From Marinibacterium sp050389775 (GTDB lineage: Bacteria; Pseudomonadota; Alphaproteobacteria; Rhodobacterales; Rhodobacteraceae), in the NCBI RefSeq assembly GCF_050389775.1, contig NZ_CP177149.1:1-64000 (forward strand): a stretch of DNA of 64,000 nt. The letters run 5' to 3'. The notes below the pieces were generated by a model. It saw only the letters and a program-made list of their open reading frames with translations. It was not told the origin of the DNA and searched no databases. Position numbers and translations under genes: made by a program. This document shows positions 61,004-64,000 of the stretch, piece after piece (within the stretch, counting starts at the first letter, position 1; every line of letters begins with the position of its first letter).

Positions 61004-62209
61004 ATGCGAGTGGGAACACCCGGCTTCGTGCCGGAACGTCTCGTTGAGGCGCGCGCCGCCCGGCGCGTTCAAAGTATGAAAGAGTTGGCCCTGATGCTAG
61101 GAGTCAGCCCTAGTTCGGTTTCCCGTTGGGAAACCGGCAAGCAGGCGCCGGAAGCTGATGCTCTAACAGAATTGGCGAAGGCCCTGCGGGTCCGGCGAGA
61201 GTTTTTTCTCCGTCCGGTCTTCGACAGCCCGCGACCGATGTTCTATCGAAAACTGGTCAGCACGCTGAAGCGCGACCGCGAGTATCAAACTTCTCAGGTG
61301 AGCTGGCTACATGAGATCAGCCACGTCTTGCAGCACTATGTTGATTTCCCCGAACTTGACATTCCAGACATTTTGGGTGGCTCCAGCTACAGTCAGCTTC
61401 GGGACGAAGACATCGAGGACATCGCTGGAGAACTTCGGTCCCACTGGCAATTGGGCGAAGGCCCTTGCACAAATGTCGTAGCCGTCCTTGAAAAGATCGG
61501 CTGTGTCGTCGGCTCCATCGAAATGGGAACGTCCAAACTCGACGGCGTTTGCAGCTGGTCCAAATCCGAGGACCGTCCTCACATCTTGCTCTCATCAGAC
61601 AAGATGAATCTTCCCCGTCGTCAGATGGACGCCGCACATGAACTGGGTCATGCAGTGCTGCACCGGAATGTCAGTGCAAAAGCTTTGCGCGATGATCTTC
61701 CAGAGATTGAGCGCCAGGCATTCCGTTTCGCAAGCGCGTTTCTTATGCCGCAGACCACTTATGTGCCGGAGGTCCCGAACTACTCCCTGGCAGGTTTGCT
61801 GTCCCTGAAAGAACGTTGGCGCGTTTCTGTGAAGGCCCAGATCAAGCGGTTGGTGGATCTAGAGATCATCCCGCAGGATCATGCCACGCAGCTCTACAAG
61901 ACCTATTCAGCCAAAGGCTGGAACCGACAAGAGCCGATGGACAAGGAGTGGGCTGTTCCAAAGCCACGTATGTTGCATGACGCTCTTTGCCTGATCGTGG
62001 ATTCCGGCACCCGCAGTAAGGAAGACCTGCTTTCGGTCGAGTTCACGATGCATCCAGGCGATATTGAGAACCTCGTCAACCTCCCGTCCGGTTGGTTCAG
62101 CAAGAAAACAGGCGACGTGGTGTCGTTGACTCTCAAAACGGACGCTGCGCGTGAGACAGGGGCACCTGCAGGAGGGTCGGTGATCCCATTCTCGCGGCGT
62201 GAATCGTAA
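61004..62209 (+). CDS. XRE-family HTH protein fused to ImmA/IrrE metallo-endopeptidase domain
   Basis: A 401-residue protein. Residues about 10-65 are a Cro/CI-type HTH (MKELALMLGVSPSSVSRWETGKQAPEAD). Residues about 150-260 hold an M78 (ImmA/IrrE) protease with HELGH and downstream ERQAFRFASAFLMP. The C-terminal 130 residues are a separate domain. Such fusions act as antitoxins or proteolytic switches for a linked gene. GGAGG lies about 6 nt upstream of ATG 61004. It follows an uncharacterised gene and precedes a 64-codon gene by 12 bp. Confidence 0.85.
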   Translation: MRVGTPGFVPERLVEARAARRVQSMKELALMLGVSPSSVSRWETGKQAPEADALTELAKALRVRREFFLRPVFDSPRPMFYRKLVSTLKRDREYQTSQVSWLHEISHVLQHYVDFPELDIPDILGGSSYSQLRDEDIEDIAGELRSHWQLGEGPCTNVVAVLEKIGCVVGSIEMGTSKLDGVCSWSKSEDRPHILLSSDKMNLPRRQMDAAHELGHAVLHRNVSAKALRDDLPEIERQAFRFASAFLMPQTTYVPEVPNYSLAGLLSLKERWRVSVKAQIKRLVDLEIIPQDHATQLYKTYSAKGWNRQEPMDKEWAVPKPRMLHDALCLIVDSGTRSKEDLLSVEFTMHPGDIENLVNLPSGWFSKKTGDVVSLTLKTDAARETGAPAGGSVIPFSRRES

Positions 62210-62221
62210 TAGGGTCGGCAC

Positions 62222-62416
62222 ATGCGCGTGAAAATCGATGTCTCAGAAGAGGAACTGGATGGTGACTATGGCGCGGTTCCTGGGCTCATCATTACCTGTA
62301 CCCGGTGTCGACACTCCGTGGAGGTGTTCGGCACCGAAGAAAATTCGGTGAAACGCGGAGCGGTCATGCTTCGGGAGGAATGCCCTTTTGATGAGGACAA
62401 CTTCTACTCGGCATAG
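62222..62416 (+). CDS. Hypothetical small cysteine-containing protein
   Basis: A 64-residue acidic protein with a CTRC pair and a later Cys (EECPFDEDNF), hinting at a small zinc-binding fold. It starts 12 bp after the HTH-ImmA gene and is probably the third gene of that operon. Function unknown. Confidence 0.55.
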   Translation: MRVKIDVSEEELDGDYGAVPGLIITCTRCRHSVEVFGTEENSVKRGAVMLREECPFDEDNFYSA

Positions 62417-62450
62417 ATCAAGAGGGGCTATTCGAGGAGACTGTGCGCCG

Positions 62451-63338
62451 CTACCGCCCGCGAGCGAACTTGGGGGTCCAGCTCTCAATCAATGAGGCTT
62501 CTTCTTCGTAGGCTTCGTCATCAGGGTCGTCGGCAAGTTCTTCGCTGGAAAGGACGGTAAGGGTGAAACCGTAAGCGCCGAGTCCGATGACTTCTTCATC
62601 CAATGCAAGCCGCCGCCCGCAAGAGAACCATTCAGCAAGACTGGTCTGTCCACATATCGAGCGCGCGGACCGGATGTTTTGCGTATCAGCGTTGAACCGC
62701 AGGGTATGGGTTCGTGGCAGCGGAGTACCCTTCTTGAGGAATGTGAGCTTATCGAGCTTTTTGAAGCTTTCAGACAAGAACGCATATGCGACCTTGTCGC
62801 CCGAACTGACGACGACCGCCATCGGATAGTCGCAACATTCGGCGGCTCTGATGGCAGAGGCCGTGAGCGAGCACTCGGCCAGCTGGCTCAGCGCAATGAT
62901 CCCATCCAGACCGACGCGGCTTCCCCCGATGACGTCGCCCACGAGCTTCGACGGCATGAGCAGACCAGACGCAAAATGATCCGCCTCAAGCTCTATCGAA
63001 CTCATCCCTTGTGAAAACCCGGCCCTGGACATGTGGATCGGAGCGGTCTTCAGAATTTCCTCGGGATGCCCCTCAAGAAAATAGTGGCCAAGTTCGTGAG
63101 CCACGGTGAACCTGCGAAACCCTTCGCTCTTGATATCGGTCGCATAGAAGATGCCAACGCTCTCATCATGGAAGATGATCCCGCCGCTCACGCCAACCCG
63201 GCCCGGATCCTTTGGCTCGACCAAGATGTCTTCGCTCTCCGCGATCGCAAACGGATCCACGGGGAAGGCATCGTAGCCCTTCTCCTTTGCTTTAAGCTCG
63301 CCCTGGCGCCGAGCCATCTGGATTCTGAACTTGCTCAA
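62451..63338 (-). CDS. immA: ImmA/IrrE family metallo-endopeptidase
   Basis: A 295-residue M78 protease: HELGH in RRFTVAHELGHYFLEGHP near residue 81, with the downstream Glu in IELEADHFASGLLMP. The C-terminal part is acidic and divergent. It overlaps an upstream XRE repressor gene by 4 bp (ATGA) on the same strand. In ICEBs1 and related elements such ImmA proteases cleave the paired ImmR repressor to derepress transfer or excision; the same role is proposed here by arrangement. It is convergent with the three-gene operon ending at 62416. Confidence 0.88.
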   Translation of the reverse strand: MSKFRIQMARRQGELKAKEKGYDAFPVDPFAIAESEDILVEPKDPGRVGVSGGIIFHDESVGIFYATDIKSEGFRRFTVAHELGHYFLEGHPEEILKTAPIHMSRAGFSQGMSSIELEADHFASGLLMPSKLVGDVIGGSRVGLDGIIALSQLAECSLTASAIRAAECCDYPMAVVVSSGDKVAYAFLSESFKKLDKLTFLKKGTPLPRTHTLRFNADTQNIRSARSICGQTSLAEWFSCGRRLALDEEVIGLGAYGFTLTVLSSEELADDPDDEAYEEEASLIESWTPKFARGR

Positions 63339-63670
63339 CGGCCGGACTTTCTCTGATTCATGAGATCGATCATCATCTGGATGTGTTCTCGGTCGTCATC
63401 CGATAAATTTTCTTCACCACGAAAAGCCGTTGTTGCCCCGGCCATGTCACTTGTCCTGCCGAGCAAGTAGTCTGACGTAACGCTCAATGCCTTCGCGAGA
63501 GCCCGAATGTTTGCAAACGAAGGCTTGCGCCGCTCCTTCTCGAAATGGCCGATTGCTGATGGCTGTAACCCAGTCTTCGCCGCAAGTTCCGTTTGGTTGA
63601 TCCCTCGAGCTTCTCTGGCCTGACGTAGCCTGTCACCGAACCCACCATTGGAATCCGTAGAATTTGACAT
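63335..63670 (-). CDS. immR: XRE-family repressor (ImmR-like)
   Basis: A 111-residue regulator with a Cro/CI-type HTH (RLRQAREARGINQTELAAKTGLQPSAIGHFEKERRKPS) and a short C-terminal tail. ATG 63670 has GGGAG 4-5 nt upstream and begins a compact protein; the open frame to 63748 runs through the operator region. It is coupled to the ImmA protease gene. A 9-bp inverted repeat and an extra half-site in the divergent region (63701-63776) are probable binding sites. Confidence 0.85.
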   Translation of the reverse strand: MSNSTDSNGGFGDRLRQAREARGINQTELAAKTGLQPSAIGHFEKERRKPSFANIRALAKALSVTSDYLLGRTSDMAGATTAFRGEENLSDDDREHIQMMIDLMNQRKSGR

Positions 63671-63700
63671 GACGCTCCCGCATGTGTTAGTATGACGATA

Positions 63701-63776
63701 TCGTAGGATTCCCGCCGCTTGCTCGCGGCTTCTTTTTTCGCTTTTCATCCTACGAAAACGTCAAAAACTGTAGGAC
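63701..63776. promoter_or_regulatory. Divergent operator region for ImmR-like repressor
   Basis: TCGTAGGAT (63701-63709) and ATCCTACGA (63747-63755) are perfect 9-bp inverted arms, centre-to-centre 46 bp apart. A related TGTAGGAC lies at 63769-63776. The block separates the repressor gene from a rightward gene starting at 63816, the usual layout of a repressor controlling both directions. Confidence 0.6.
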
Positions 63777-63815
63777 GGATCAGCGAATGCGTCAAGCCTG
63801 AGGGGGCAGAAGAAG

Positions 63816-64000
63816 ATGAATATCAGGACGAACCTCGAAGATTTCGCCCGCAGCCTGGAGATCGACCCTGTAGAAGCTGCACTGATGGATGTCGCGCGTG
63901 CCATCCAGATCACCCGCACCATGCACGATGAGGCTGACAGTCACTTTCGCGGGCTCGCACAGCATGTCGACCGCCCCGGCAGCCCTCTCGAAGATCTGGT
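63816..64000 (+). CDS. Hypothetical protein, N-terminal part (partial at window end)
   Basis: Reads MNIRTNLEDFARSLE onward for 61 codons with no stop before the window end. Acidic, helical, no family recognised from this fragment. It is divergent from immR and downstream of its operators, so it is a candidate target of the ImmR/ImmA switch. GGGGG and AGAAG stretches precede the ATG. Confidence 0.55.
   Translation, partial: MNIRTNLEDFARSLEIDPVEAALMDVARAIQITRTMHDEADSHFRGLAQHVDRPGSPLEDL

Overview
The window looks like DNA from a GC-rich alphaproteobacterium, most likely a Rhodobacterales/Roseobacter-group member. This is an inference from gene content (TAXI-TRAP transporter, AcuI-like and DddA-like acrylate genes, Urt/Liv-type ABC transporters, VirB/VirD conjugation genes of alphaproteobacterial type) and from strong GC at third codon positions. 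No rRNA, tRNA, CRISPR array, transposase, integrase or replication initiator was seen, so the sequence alone does not say whether the right half is a plasmid or an integrative element.

Positions 1-11.4 kb: a TRAP transporter (binding protein, cut by the window edge, plus fused permease) overlaps a fold-type III PLP enzyme related to D-serine dehydratase/D-threonine aldolase and is followed by a RidA enamine deaminase. Next come a MocR regulator, a GNAT/sulfatase-family pair, an aldehyde dehydrogenase and an M20 deacylase. An ATTGACAT motif recurs at the mocR promoter and at the sulfatase/aldehyde dehydrogenase divergent promoter.

Positions 11.6-34.8 kb: a large co-directional amide-utilisation cluster. 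A TetR regulator diverges from amidase, AmiC-type amide sensor and AmiR-type ANTAR antiterminator genes. A hairpin-rich leader ending in an intrinsic terminator separates amiR from a urea/short-chain-amide ABC transporter, an aliphatic amidase (AmiE), a NorQ/NorD-like AAA-VWA pair, and four genes that resemble acrylate catabolism: a DddA-like GMC alcohol dehydrogenase, an AcuN-like CoA-transferase, an AcuK-like enoyl-CoA hydratase and AcuI acryloyl-CoA reductase. A second Liv-type ABC transporter follows. The same inverted repeat (left arm AATGGTAC, right arm about GTACCATT, 6-bp spacer) occurs beside tetR, inside the amidase gene and over the promoter of the second transporter, tying the block together as one probable regulon. 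Read as a pathway: amide uptake, hydrolysis (for example acrylamide to acrylate plus ammonia), CoA activation, then hydration to 3-hydroxypropionate or reduction to propionyl-CoA.

Positions 35-64 kb: a conjugative module. XRE regulator, VirB1/2/3/4, a lipoprotein, a VirB5 paralogue carrying an inserted lytic transglycosylase, VirB5, VirB6, 8, 9, 10, 11, then on the opposite strand VirD4, a VirD2-type relaxase, a MobC-like accessory protein and an oriT with an IncP/Ti-type nic site. A lower-GC defence island sits between virB11 and virD4: a Panoptes-type pair (minimal CRISPR polymerase plus 2TM-beta effector) directly beside a type II CBASS locus (DncV-like cyclase, Cap2, Cap3) that has its own divergent 2TM-beta (Cap15-like) effector. 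The right end carries an uncharacterised gene with an XRE-ImmA protease, then an ImmR/ImmA-type repressor-protease pair with a divergent gene running off the window.
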